Origin: DAHUXD01 sp963805495
GTDB taxonomy: Bacteria; Acidobacteriota; Thermoanaerobaculia; UBA5066; Gp7-AA6
Direction: 5' to 3'
Assembly: GCA_963805495.1 (NCBI GenBank)
Contig: CAWDUQ010000002.1
Span: 1,302,001-1,366,000 of the forward strand
DNA: 64,000 nt
The notes under the pieces are model-generated. The model was not told the origin of the DNA, did not search any database, and was given only the letters and a program-made list of their open reading frames with translations. How positions within the stretch are numbered: position 1 is the stretch's first letter; each line of letters starts with the position of its first letter. The position numbers and the translations under genes were made by a program. Positions 48,386 to 55,859 of this stretch are shown piece by piece.

Positions 48386-49452
48386 CACTTGGGGTCAGCC
48401 CTGAAAGAATGAAGCTTCGGAGGCGGCTCGCGACAACTTAGAGACAGGGGCGGAGGCTGGAACGATGTCGCGTGCGCCGCGGGTCGAGATCGCCGGAGGC
48501 GTCTACCACGTGATCGCGCGCGGGAACGAGCGGCGCGACATCTTTCGAGACGACGCCGACCGGCATCTCTACCTGGCGCGCCTCGCGGAATGCCGCAATC
48601 GATACGGATTCGGAGTGCTTGCCTACTGCCTCATGCCGAATCACGTCCACCTGGCAATCGAACGAGGCCCGGTTCCTCTATCGAAGATCATGCTCGCGCT
48701 CCACTCCTACTACAGCCAGAAATTCAATTTCCGACATGAGCGTGTCGGGCACCTGTTCCAGGGCCGATACAAAGCATTCCTGGTCGAACTCGACCGATAC
48801 CTCGCAGCGCTCGTTCGGTACATCCACCTGAACCCGGTCAAGGCCGGCATCGCCGATCGACCGGACAGCTACCCGTGGTCGAGCGATCGCTGGTATCGCG
48901 AAGGCGGCGGCCCAGGCTGGCTCGACGTCGACTTCCTCCTGGCGCGCCTTGCGCCCAGCCGTTCCAGGGCCTGCGCCGCTTACCGGCGGTGGATGGGATC
49001 CGGTGAACCGGACGACTACGACGGCGCGCCCCCGATCGGCCGCGTCGTGAAGGGCGACGAGAGTTTCGCCAGACGCTCGATGCGCGAGGCTCGCGTCACC
49101 CTACCCAGAAAAAGTGGTTGGACGCCGTCGAGGTTCGCCGCCGCCGCGAGCGCGCTTCAGGGATTTTCACTCAGCCGCCTGAAGGGACCGTCCCAGGCCC
49201 GAGTGGAGTCGCGGGCTCGGCTGATCACGGTCTTCGTCGCGCGGCGTGATCATTCGATTCCAGCGTCGGCGCTGGCCAGGTGCTTCGGCCGCGACGAATC
49301 CGCGTTCGCGCATGGCCTGCGAAGGCTCGAGCGTGAGATGGCGCGAAATCCAGGGCTCTCAAGGCAGGTTGAACGGGTGGCATCGGCGCTCGGCCGCGAA
49401 GTGTCAGACCTTCAGGTCAGACCCCAACTTTCAGACTTTCAGGGCTGACCCC
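48364..49452. mobile_element. RAYT (REP-associated tyrosine transposase) element with inverted terminal repeats
   Basis: Left end: two direct copies of GGGGTCAGCCCTGAAAG (48364 and 48391). Right end (49403-49452): the same repeat inverted, with a diverged second copy (AGGTCAGACCCC). The ends enclose a single transposase gene. Both outer repeats read into neighbouring genes: the left gives the ECF sigma its last six codons and stop, the right gives the subtilase the same GSALKV tail. An orphan pair of the repeat is at 38404-38528. Confidence 0.9.
48465..49448 (+). CDS. REP-associated tyrosine transposase (RAYT, Y1_Tnp/IS200-like)
   Basis: 327 residues. The N-terminal half is a Y1-type HUH nuclease: RVEIAGGVYHVIARGNERRDIF, YCLMPNHVHLAIERG (HVH metal site), LHSYYSQKFNFRHERVGHLFQGRYKAFLVELDRYLAALVRYIHLNPVKAGI with the catalytic Tyr in this helix, and YPWSSDRWY. 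The C-terminal half ends with a DnaA-like or HTH segment (IPASALARCFGRDESAFAHGLRRLERE) found in longer RAYTs and thought to aid repeat recognition. The last residues (VSDLQVRPQLSDFQG) and stop are encoded by the right terminal repeat. RAYTs cleave and spread REP sequences rather than transpose like classical IS200. ATG 48465 is 50 bp inside the left repeats. GC content and codon use appear slightly less extreme than in the neighbours. Confidence 0.93.
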   Translation: MSRAPRVEIAGGVYHVIARGNERRDIFRDDADRHLYLARLAECRNRYGFGVLAYCLMPNHVHLAIERGPVPLSKIMLALHSYYSQKFNFRHERVGHLFQGRYKAFLVELDRYLAALVRYIHLNPVKAGIADRPDSYPWSSDRWYREGGGPGWLDVDFLLARLAPSRSRACAAYRRWMGSGEPDDYDGAPPIGRVVKGDESFARRSMREARVTLPRKSGWTPSRFAAAASALQGFSLSRLKGPSQARVESRARLITVFVARRDHSIPASALARCFGRDESAFAHGLRRLEREMARNPGLSRQVERVASALGREVSDLQVRPQLSDFQG

Positions 49453-50897
49453 ACGTCGAGGAGGGAGTCGAAGGAGCCGTAGGGGTCGGGCTCGCGGAAG
49501 GAGTGGGAGGGGTCGGGAAGCCAGCGTGCGCCGTCGATGACGAGCTTGTAGCGGTGGCGGCCGGGCGGCGGAACCGGCGCCAGGGCGCGCCAGAAGCCCT
49601 CCGGGCCGCGCTCCATCGGGAGCCGGCCGGGGTCCCAGTCGTTGAAGTCGCCGGCGACGGCGACCGCCGTGGCCTGGTCGTCGTGAAACGTGAACACGAG
49701 GCGGCCGTTCTCGACGCGGGGCGGCCCGCTCGAGCCGCCGGCGCCGGCGTGCGCTTCCCGGCGGGCGGCGGCGACCGCGGCGGCGGGCTCGACGACGCCG
49801 TGGCCCTGGCGCAGCGCCGGAATTCCCGAAACCGGGCTCGCGGTCGCGAGGAGAATCCGTCGCACCTCCGACGGCGCGAGCGCGGGATTTGCCTCGAGCA
49901 TCTGCGCGACGACCGAGGCGACGACGGGCGCCGCGAACGAGGTCCCGTCCACGTGCTGGTAGTGCGCGGCCACGATCTTCTCGGCGCGAAGCGCGTCCTC
50001 GACCCAGGTCCGCAGCGCGGCCGCCCCGTGCGGCAGCTCCGGAATCTCTCCGCGGGCCTCGTCCGCGAGGCGCCCCAGCCTGTAGTCCGGCGCCGAGGAG
50101 AGGCGCGCGAGCATCTGCGCCCGCCGCCAGGCCGGCGTCCCCGGCAGGATGGGGGCCGCGACCCACATGGCAGGCGCGATCAGTTCCGGCTTGACGAGCC
50201 CGTCGGCGGTGACGCCGAAGCTCGAGCAATACGCCGCGAGATGCCGCCGCTCGGGATCGTTCGCGTCGTCGTATCCACCGACTGCGATGACCGAGGGTGC
50301 CGTGGCCGGCGGCAGTACGCGCGGCGCGGGCCCGCACCCCGAGTTGCCCGCGGCCGCGACGAGCACCATGCCCCGGGCGACGGCCTCTTCGGCGAGCCGG
50401 TTGACCCGGCTCTCGGCGAGCGTCCGGTCCGCGTCGCCGCCGAGAGACATGCTGACGATCCGGATACCGTACCGCTCGTGGTTGGCCAGGACCCACTCGA
50501 GTCCGCGCTCGATCGCCTCGTCCGAGATCCGCCCTTCCCGCCCGACGCGCACCAGCACGAGCGCCGCCTCGGACGCGAGTCCGCGGTAGACGCCGTCGGA
50601 TAGCGACCCGGTGCCGGCGGCCGCGACGCACGTCTGCGTGCCGTGCCAGAAGTCCGGAGCCGGCTCGGCCGCCTCCTCGAGGACGCCCCGCGGATCGTGG
50701 ACGTCGTGATACGCCCGGATCCGCTCGCCCGGCCCGGCGATGTCGGGATGGGGATGGAAGCCCGAGTCGAGGAAGGCGAGCGTCACGCCGCGGCCGCGAA
50801 GCGTCCCGTCGTCGCCGAAACGCTCGGGGGTCGAAGTCACCGCGAATCGGTTGGGCGCGTGACCGTGTCCCGCGTGCAGATCCCCCGTCTCGCTCAT
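49431..50897 (-). CDS. subtilisin-like serine protease fused to a C-terminal CBM48/AMPK-type glycogen-binding domain
   Basis: 488 residues from ATG 50897. No signal peptide, so probably cytoplasmic. The S8 catalytic triad is complete: Asp in VTLAFLDSGFHPHPDIAG, His in APDFWHGTQTCVAA, Ser in HVDGTSFAAPVVASVVAQML, with oxyanion Asn in VLVAAAGNSGCGPAP. Residues about 400-480 form an E-set/CBM48-like domain (RLVFTFHDDQATAVAVAGDFNDWDPGRLPMERGPEGFWRALAPVPPPGRHRYKLVIDGARWLPDP), like the AMPK-beta glycogen-binding module. The tail VGSALKV and stop derive from the RAYT right repeat. It is the last gene after the first DUF692 peptide cluster (59 bp downstream of the partner gene), so it may process the modified peptide, or be regulated by glycogen. 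Both are inferences. Confidence 0.88.
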   Translation of the reverse strand: MSETGDLHAGHGHAPNRFAVTSTPERFGDDGTLRGRGVTLAFLDSGFHPHPDIAGPGERIRAYHDVHDPRGVLEEAAEPAPDFWHGTQTCVAAAGTGSLSDGVYRGLASEAALVLVRVGREGRISDEAIERGLEWVLANHERYGIRIVSMSLGGDADRTLAESRVNRLAEEAVARGMVLVAAAGNSGCGPAPRVLPPATAPSVIAVGGYDDANDPERRHLAAYCSSFGVTADGLVKPELIAPAMWVAAPILPGTPAWRRAQMLARLSSAPDYRLGRLADEARGEIPELPHGAAALRTWVEDALRAEKIVAAHYQHVDGTSFAAPVVASVVAQMLEANPALAPSEVRRILLATASPVSGIPALRQGHGVVEPAAAVAAARREAHAGAGGSSGPPRVENGRLVFTFHDDQATAVAVAGDFNDWDPGRLPMERGPEGFWRALAPVPPPGRHRYKLVIDGARWLPDPSHSFREPDPYGSFDSLLDVGSALKV

Positions 50898-50956
50898 GCC
50901 AACGTGAGATGCCGCCGGGCCGCCGCGGGTTACCAAACGGACCGTGACTGGCAGTC

Positions 50957-51808
50957 TCAGCGGACCGTCGGAAGCACGATGCCCTGGAAAAGTCCCTCGG
51001 CCACCCAGTCGCGCAGCCACCGGAAGAGCCGGTCGCCCGCCGAGCCCTGCAGCCCCCGTGTCGCCGTCGCGACGGCCTTGCCGAACGGTCGTCCGTTGAC
51101 GAGAGCGGCGAGGAAGTCGTGGGCCGGCTTCGACAGGTCGAGGCGCCAGACCTCGTAGTTCTTCCGATATACCGCGATCCACGTCGGCCGCCGTCCGGTC
51201 GCAGGATGATCGTGCTGGTCGTCCTTGACCGACTGCAGGTAGGCGTTGACGGGATAGGCGAACGCCGCCACCCGCAGCGCCGCCGACGGACGGAGAACCG
51301 CCCCGGGCCACGCGTTCTCCGGCACGCGCGCGATCTCTTCGGCCGGCCAGGCGGCCGACTCGGGCGCGTCGAAGACCTCGGTGACGAGGCTCTCGAGGCG
51401 GGCGAGATCGGCGACGAAGGCTTTCCGGCGGACGCCGCGCGCGCTTCGGATGAATTCGGGGAAGCGGTCGCCCAGGCGATTCAGCGTGTAGGTCCGCGAA
51501 GGATGGACCCCGACGTAGGCCGTGACGAGCTCGGCGAAATCATCGTCCCCGAGCAGATGCGCGACCGCCGGGAAGTCGTTTTCGAGCGCCTCGACCATGC
51601 GGAGCAGGTACATGCCCTGGTAGACGCCGACCCGCTCAGCGGACGAGAGCGATTTCGACGGCCGGATCACCCGTCCGATCTCGTCCGGCTCGAGCTCCGC
51701 GCGGGCCGCGGGCGAGGCGACGGCCTCCCCGGCCGTGCCCGGATGCTCGATGACGGCCTGCATCCAGCGCTGGAGGCGCGGGAGCGGCAGCTCAAGAGGC
51801 CGCGACAA
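50957..51808 (-). CDS. HvfC/BufC-type MNIO partner protein (DUF2063), cluster 1
   Basis: 283 residues. The N-terminal domain (LPRLQRWMQAVIEHPGTAGE, SSAERVGVYQGMYLLRMVEALENDFPAVAHLLGDDDFAELVTAYVGVHPSRTYTLNRLGDRFPEFIRS) is the DUF2063 putative DNA-binding/recognition fold; the C-terminal half (WRLDLSKPAHDFLAALVNGRPFGKAV) is the BufC-type extension. In bufferin systems this protein binds the precursor leader and forms a heterodimer with the DUF692 enzyme. ATG 51808 overlaps the DUF692 gene end by 17 bp. Second of a three-gene cluster (precursor, DUF692, BufC-like). Confidence 0.87.
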   Translation of the reverse strand: MSRPLELPLPRLQRWMQAVIEHPGTAGEAVASPAARAELEPDEIGRVIRPSKSLSSAERVGVYQGMYLLRMVEALENDFPAVAHLLGDDDFAELVTAYVGVHPSRTYTLNRLGDRFPEFIRSARGVRRKAFVADLARLESLVTEVFDAPESAAWPAEEIARVPENAWPGAVLRPSAALRVAAFAYPVNAYLQSVKDDQHDHPATGRRPTWIAVYRKNYEVWRLDLSKPAHDFLAALVNGRPFGKAVATATRGLQGSAGDRLFRWLRDWVAEGLFQGIVLPTVR

Positions 51809-52655
51809 TTCTCGTCTCCTCGCTTCGGAACCGCCGCGCGTTGAGGGCCTCCGCGTGGACCTCCTCGAACGACGGGATGTCGCCGTCCCACTCGAAGAGT
51901 GTCGCGACGTTGCCCGTCCGCGCCACCGAGTGCCGGTAGAGCTCCCAGACTTCGGGGATCGCCCGGTCGCTGTGCGTGTCGAGGATGTGCGTTCCCTTGT
52001 TCGTGTGGCCCGCGAGATGGTACTGCGCCACGCGGGAGGGATCGATCGCGTCGAGGTAGAGCTTCGGGTCGAAGCCGTGGTTGAACGCGCTGACGTAGAC
52101 GTTGTTGACGTCGAGGAGCATGCCGCAGTCCGCCTCTTCCATCAGGCGCCCGAAGAACTCCCACTCCGGCATGCTCGAGGCGGCAAACTCCGCGTAGGTC
52201 GAGGCGTTCTCGAGGATCAGGGGCCGTCCGAGGACGTCGGAGACGATCTTCACGCGCTCGACGACGTGAGAGAGCGCCTCTTCCGTGAGCGGCATCGGAA
52301 GCAGGTCGTGCGTGTTCCGTCCCGAGACGCCGGTCCAGCACAGGTGGTCCGACACCCAGAGGGCGCGGGTGCGGGCGGCGAGGGCTTTCAGTTTCGCGAG
52401 ATATCCGCGGTCGAGCGGATCGGTCGAGCCGATCGACATCGAAACACCGTGCAGGACGACCGGATAACGCTCGGCCACCTGGTCGAGCACCCAGGCGGGC
52501 CGCCCACCGGTGTCGAGGTAGTTCTCCGAAAGGACCTCGAAGAAGTCGACGTCGGGCCGTTTCTCGAGGATGTGAGGATAGTGGACCGTACGCAGGCCCA
52601 CGCCGACCCCGAGATCGGGGAGGTTCCAGCGGTTTCGGGTCTCAGGTCGTTTCAA
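51792..52655 (-). CDS. DUF692/UPF0276 multinuclear iron oxidase (BufB-like), cluster 1
   Basis: 287-residue MNIO enzyme. TIM-barrel family with iron ligands visible in the conserved motifs: GLRTVHYPHIL, FFEVLSENYLD, VVLHGVSMSIGSTDPLD, WVSDHLCWTG, LILENASTYAEF, MLLDVNNVYVSAFNHGFD, QYHLAGHTN, LDTHSDRAIPEVW and LFEWDGDIPSF. Established: MNIOs oxidise Cys residues of RiPP precursors, in bufferins to thiooxazoles. The precursor gene with twelve Cys lies 67 bp upstream. The family name is certain; the exact modification here is inferred from the Cys-rich substrate. Confidence 0.92.
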   Translation of the reverse strand: MKRPETRNRWNLPDLGVGVGLRTVHYPHILEKRPDVDFFEVLSENYLDTGGRPAWVLDQVAERYPVVLHGVSMSIGSTDPLDRGYLAKLKALAARTRALWVSDHLCWTGVSGRNTHDLLPMPLTEEALSHVVERVKIVSDVLGRPLILENASTYAEFAASSMPEWEFFGRLMEEADCGMLLDVNNVYVSAFNHGFDPKLYLDAIDPSRVAQYHLAGHTNKGTHILDTHSDRAIPEVWELYRHSVARTGNVATLFEWDGDIPSFEEVHAEALNARRFRSEETRIVAAS

Positions 52656-52722
52656 GTCTTCGGTTTCAAATGAGGGCGGGGGCCGGCGCGCGACCCCCGC
52701 CGTGAAGACGATGGATCGAAGC

Positions 52723-53148
52723 TCAGGCCGCCTTGTGGGTGACCGGGACGGCGCAGCCGCCGTGGCCCTTGCAGGAGTTCTTCGCCGCGCAGCCGTTGTC
52801 GCCGCTCTTGCAGCCGCCCTGGCCCTTGCACGAGTTCATGCCCTTGCAGGAGTGTTTCATGTCGGCCGAAGCGCAGCCGCCCTTGCCCTTGCAGGAATTC
52901 TTGCCGGAGCATCCGTTGTCGCCGGCCTTGCAGCCGCCCTTCCCCTTGCACGAGTTCATGCCCTTGCAGACGTGCTTGTCGGAAGTCGCGCCGGCCTTGT
53001 CCTTGGCGCCCTTCTCCTCGCCCGCGTTTCCGTTCTTGTCGCCGGACTTCGCTTCGTTCTTCGGCAGAGCCGAGAGCAGCTGCGAGCCCGCGACAACGCC
53101 GGCCACCGCCAGACCGAGTGCCTTCATCGTCAGATCGCCCTTCTTCAT
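52723..53148 (-). CDS. Cys-rich bufferin-like RiPP precursor with an internal duplication, cluster 1
   Basis: 141 residues. ATG 53148 is chosen because AAAGGAGACAGGG lies just upstream; an earlier in-frame start would add 14 residues. A Sec-type signal (MKALGLAVAGVVAGSQLLSA) and a Lys/Asp/Asn-rich linker precede the core, which is a 43-45-residue block present twice: C-KGMNSC-KGKGGC ... NGC-SGKNSC-KGKGGC and C-KGMNSC-KGQGGC ... NGC-AAKNSC-KGHGGC, twelve Cys in all, with Gly/Lys/Asn between. This matches MNIO substrate peptides, exported and modified at Cys. Bufferins bind copper; that role is inferred here. The signal and the adjacent DUF692/BufC genes make precursor identity likely. Confidence 0.88.
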   Translation of the reverse strand: MKKGDLTMKALGLAVAGVVAGSQLLSALPKNEAKSGDKNGNAGEEKGAKDKAGATSDKHVCKGMNSCKGKGGCKAGDNGCSGKNSCKGKGGCASADMKHSCKGMNSCKGQGGCKSGDNGCAAKNSCKGHGGCAVPVTHKAA

Positions 53149-53274
53149 CCCTGTCTCCTTTCGTCTCCCCATCTCGGGGTCACGAAGCACCGCTGCAGTC
53201 GAAATGGCTGCGGCGAGTTACTCACTTTCCAGGTCGCGCCGCTCGAGCGACTCGAGCGACTCGAGCCGCAAATT

Positions 53275-53541
53275 CTATCGCCCGGATGGGCGTCCAGTCC
53301 CGGTCTTCACCTCCCGGATTCCGCCGCCCCGGACCGTGACCGAGACTCGTGGTCCGCGGCGGTCTCCCGCGTAGTACGCGCTGACGGCGAGGGCTGGATC
53401 TCGGACGGAGGATCGGGCCAGCAAATCGAAGAGGTTGCGGCCCCGCGCCTCGCCCCCCTCGCCAAAGAAATGGATGGTCATGGGCGATTGGATGCCCCCG
53501 GCCAGCGAAGGTTTCGGGCCGCCCGGGCTCCCGCCGATCAT
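53275..53541 (-). CDS. possible small protein between the peptide clusters
   Basis: 88 codons (or 68 from an internal ATG) 36 bp after the hydrolase gene, same strand. The translation MTIHFFGEGGEARGRNLFDLLARSSVRDPALAVSAYYAGDRRGPRVSVTVRGGG has ordinary composition and G/C third positions, so it may be real, but no family is recognised and no ribosome site stands out. The rest of 53191-53577 shows nothing else apart from a gagcgactc triplet repeat near 53240-53265 (three copies of a 9-mer). Confidence 0.3.
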   Translation of the reverse strand: MIGGSPGGPKPSLAGGIQSPMTIHFFGEGGEARGRNLFDLLARSSVRDPALAVSAYYAGDRRGPRVSVTVRGGGIREVKTGTGRPSGR

Positions 53542-53577
53542 GAAAGGCGCATTAAGAACCCGGCAAGACCCCGGGAG

Positions 53578-54585
53578 TCAGGCCGGGCGGGCGGCCGGGA
53601 AGCGTCCGGCCTGAACGTCCTGAAGGAACGGGATCAGGTGCCGAAAGTAAGACTGCTGGTCGTCCCACATCGCGAGGTGGCTGCCGTTTTCGCAGATCGC
53701 CACGCGGGAGCGTGGGAGAAGGGTGCCCATCCGGCGGATGTCGTCCGGGTTCATTTCGTCGTACTTCGCGCCCACGACGAGCGTCGGGACCGAGATCCTG
53801 GAGAGGTCGTTCCAGCGGTCCCATTCCTTGAAGGTCCCCGTCACCACGAACTCGTTGGGCCCCTGCATCGTCCCGTAGACCTGGTTGTTGATGTGCTTGA
53901 ACGCGCGCGCGACCGGGTCCGGCCACGGGTCGAGCCGGCAGACGTGGCGCTTGTAGACCCCCTCGTACATCGCTTCCTGGTACTCGGGAGCGTCGTACTT
54001 GCCCTGCGCCTCGTACTTTTCGAGGGTGGCGAGGATGTCCTTCGGCAGCGCCGCGCGGAGTTTCGCGACGTAGGCCATGTACGACGGGATCGAGGCCGTC
54101 ATGCTGGAGAGCACCAGGCCCTTGATGTGTTTCTGGTATTTCAGCGCGTACTCGATCGCGAGCATGCTCCCCCACGACTGCCCGTAGAGGTAGAAGTCCT
54201 CGAGTCCGAGGGCGGCGCGCACCTGCTCGACTTCTTCGCGGAAGCGGTCGACCGTCCAGAGCGACGGGTCGTCGGGCTGGTCGGAGTAGAACGAGCCGAG
54301 CTGGTCGTAGTAGTAGAACTCGACGCCGGCCTGCGGCAGGAAGTCCTCGAAGCACTCGAAGTACTCATGCGTCACGCCCGGCCCGCCGTGGAGCGTCAGC
54401 ATCTTGATCGGCCCCTTGCCGAGCTTCTTCGTCCAGACCTTGTACTGGCCGTCGACGGGGATCAGACGGATGCCGGCGGTTTTGACCGCGGGCGTTTTCG
54501 CGGGGCGCGGCCGTGCGGTGGCCCAGCGCGCGTGGGCGAGCGAGGCGGCGGAGAGGGCGAGAAGAGCGCGGCGGTCGAGGGGCAC
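53578..54585 (-). CDS. secreted proline-iminopeptidase-like alpha/beta hydrolase
   Basis: 335 residues with an export signal (ALLALSAASLAHARWATA). It follows the proline iminopeptidase (S33) pattern: MLTLHGGPGVTHEYFECFEDFLP (oxyanion HGGPG), YYYDQLGSFYSDQPDD, YLYGQSWGSMLAIEYALKYQKHIKGLVLSS (nucleophile Ser in GQSWGS), VVGAKYDEMNPDD (catalytic Asp) and ENGSHLAMWDD (His). It removes N-terminal Pro or similar residues from peptides. It lies about 95 bp downstream of the second peptide precursor, same strand, so it could trim the exported peptide or scavenge it. The first cluster similarly ends in a protease gene. Confidence 0.9.
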   Translation of the reverse strand: MPLDRRALLALSAASLAHARWATARPRPAKTPAVKTAGIRLIPVDGQYKVWTKKLGKGPIKMLTLHGGPGVTHEYFECFEDFLPQAGVEFYYYDQLGSFYSDQPDDPSLWTVDRFREEVEQVRAALGLEDFYLYGQSWGSMLAIEYALKYQKHIKGLVLSSMTASIPSYMAYVAKLRAALPKDILATLEKYEAQGKYDAPEYQEAMYEGVYKRHVCRLDPWPDPVARAFKHINNQVYGTMQGPNEFVVTGTFKEWDRWNDLSRISVPTLVVGAKYDEMNPDDIRRMGTLLPRSRVAICENGSHLAMWDDQQSYFRHLIPFLQDVQAGRFPAARPA

Positions 54586-54681
54586 GGCGGGACATACCTA
54601 AGTCAGGCCCCGCGGGAAAAAAACGACGCGGACCGGCGGAGCATCCAGCGGCACCGCCGATCCGCGAGAGGGGCTGGACGC

Positions 54682-55002
54682 TTACGACTTCTTGACCGAT
54701 TTCCTGGCGGCCGGCTTCTCCGCGGCCACCTTCGTGAGGCTGCCGCCCTGGATCTTCAGGCACGTCTCGGGCTCGAGCCGCAGGAACCCCTGCCCCTTGC
54801 AGGCGTTGGAGCCGTGGCAGCCGGAGTGACGGCACCCTTCGGCGCCGCAGTCGCCGGTGCCCTTGCACTTGTTGACGCCCCAGCAGGGCTTGAGCTTGCC
54901 ATCGTCGGGAGCCGGCTTCTGGTCCTGGGCCCTGAGAGTAGCCGGGAGCGACAGCACTCCGGCCAGTGCCGCGGCGAGCAGGGTCTTCGACCGAGGGTTC
55001 AT
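54682..55002 (-). CDS. Cys-rich bufferin-like RiPP precursor, cluster 2
   Basis: 106 residues from ATG 55002, with AGGAGGAATTCTC just upstream. A Sec signal (TLLAAALAGVLSLPATLRA) is followed by a short linker and a core with eight Cys: PCWGVNKCKGTGDCGAEGC and CHGSNACKGQGF, then ETCLKIQGG and a Lys-rich tail (KPAARKSVKKS). The N-x-C-K-G-x-G pattern matches the cores of bufferin-type peptides and of the precursor in cluster 1. Unlike precursor 1 it has a Lys/Arg-rich C-terminus. ATG overlaps the BufC-like stop (ATGA), so it is translated with its partner. Confidence 0.88.
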   Translation of the reverse strand: MNPRSKTLLAAALAGVLSLPATLRAQDQKPAPDDGKLKPCWGVNKCKGTGDCGAEGCRHSGCHGSNACKGQGFLRLEPETCLKIQGGSLTKVAAEKPAARKSVKKS

Positions 55003-55859
55003 GAGAATTCCTCCTTGAGGACGTCGAGAGCCCCGGTCCATCCGGTGCTCCGCTTGATCACGAAAACGTCGCGCTCCGCGAGCGCCCGGAACGCCTCGAC
55101 GAGGCGGGTCAGATCGCCCGCGTCGGAGCCCGCGCCCGTCAGCTCCTGGAGGTCCGGGAGCGTCGCGTCGCCGCACGAGGCGGCTTCGATGAGGGCGGCC
55201 TCGGTCTCGCCGATCGACTCGACGCGAACCCGACCGTCGCGGCGAAAGACGAGCACGTTCGAGGCCCGGCCTTCGAGAGCGATCGAGATCGCGTCGTCGT
55301 CCTCCTCGAAGCGGCACGCCCAGAGCTCGTCGAGAGGCCAGGCGGAGCGCACGAGCGCCACTCCGGGCAGGAGCCCGAACCGCAGCGCGAGCAGCTCCTC
55401 GGGCGCCCGCCGGCGAAGCTCCTCCCATCGGGCGGCCGTGGCGTCCGCGGCCACGAACGACTCCGCGATGGTCCGTTCGAGCCGCGCGAGGTCCGGCAGG
55501 AATGGAAGGTCCACGGTCGCTCGGTCGAACTCGAGAAACGCGGGCAGCCGGTCGCCGATCCGGGCGAGGTCGAACGACCGGGGCGGGAAGACGCCGAGGT
55601 AGCGCGTCAGCAGCGCTTCGAAAGCCTCGGCCCCGAGGATCCGGCGGATCGCGGCGTACTCGAGGCCGACGGCCTCGACGATTCGCGCGATGTATCCGTG
55701 GGCGTAGACGTGCCAGCGGTCGGCGACCGATCCGCGCCGGGGCCGGCGGAAGGCGGACTGGCGCTCGGTGTCCGACCGCGTTCGCCGGCCCGTGAGGTCG
55801 TCGAGGAAGCCCTGCTGCGAGAGCCGCAGCTCGTCGGCGTCAGGCCGCGGTCGCCGCAT
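54999..55859 (-). CDS. HvfC/BufC-type MNIO partner protein (DUF2063), cluster 2
   Basis: 286 residues. N-terminal DUF2063 fold (ADELRLSQQGFLDDLTG, VADRWHVYAHGYIARIVEAVGLEYAAIRRILGAEAFEALLTRYLGVFPPRSFDLARIGDRLPAFLEFD) and a C-terminal BufC-like part with DRATVDLPFLPDLARLERTIAESFVA and ALVRSAWPLDELWACRFEE. It is the partner of the DUF692 enzyme encoded by the previous gene, with which it overlaps by 20 bp, and its stop overlaps the precursor start. Sequence similarity to the cluster-1 partner is limited to the N-terminal domain. Confidence 0.86.
   Translation of the reverse strand: MRRPRPDADELRLSQQGFLDDLTGRRTRSDTERQSAFRRPRRGSVADRWHVYAHGYIARIVEAVGLEYAAIRRILGAEAFEALLTRYLGVFPPRSFDLARIGDRLPAFLEFDRATVDLPFLPDLARLERTIAESFVAADATAARWEELRRRAPEELLALRFGLLPGVALVRSAWPLDELWACRFEEDDDAISIALEGRASNVLVFRRDGRVRVESIGETEAALIEAASCGDATLPDLQELTGAGSDAGDLTRLVEAFRALAERDVFVIKRSTGWTGALDVLKEEFS

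Noticed and set aside
48366..49450. Shared GSALKV C-terminus of the ECF sigma factor and the subtilase as a functional motif
   Set aside because: Both tails are encoded by the RAYT terminal repeat, so the likeness comes from the element, not from shared function.
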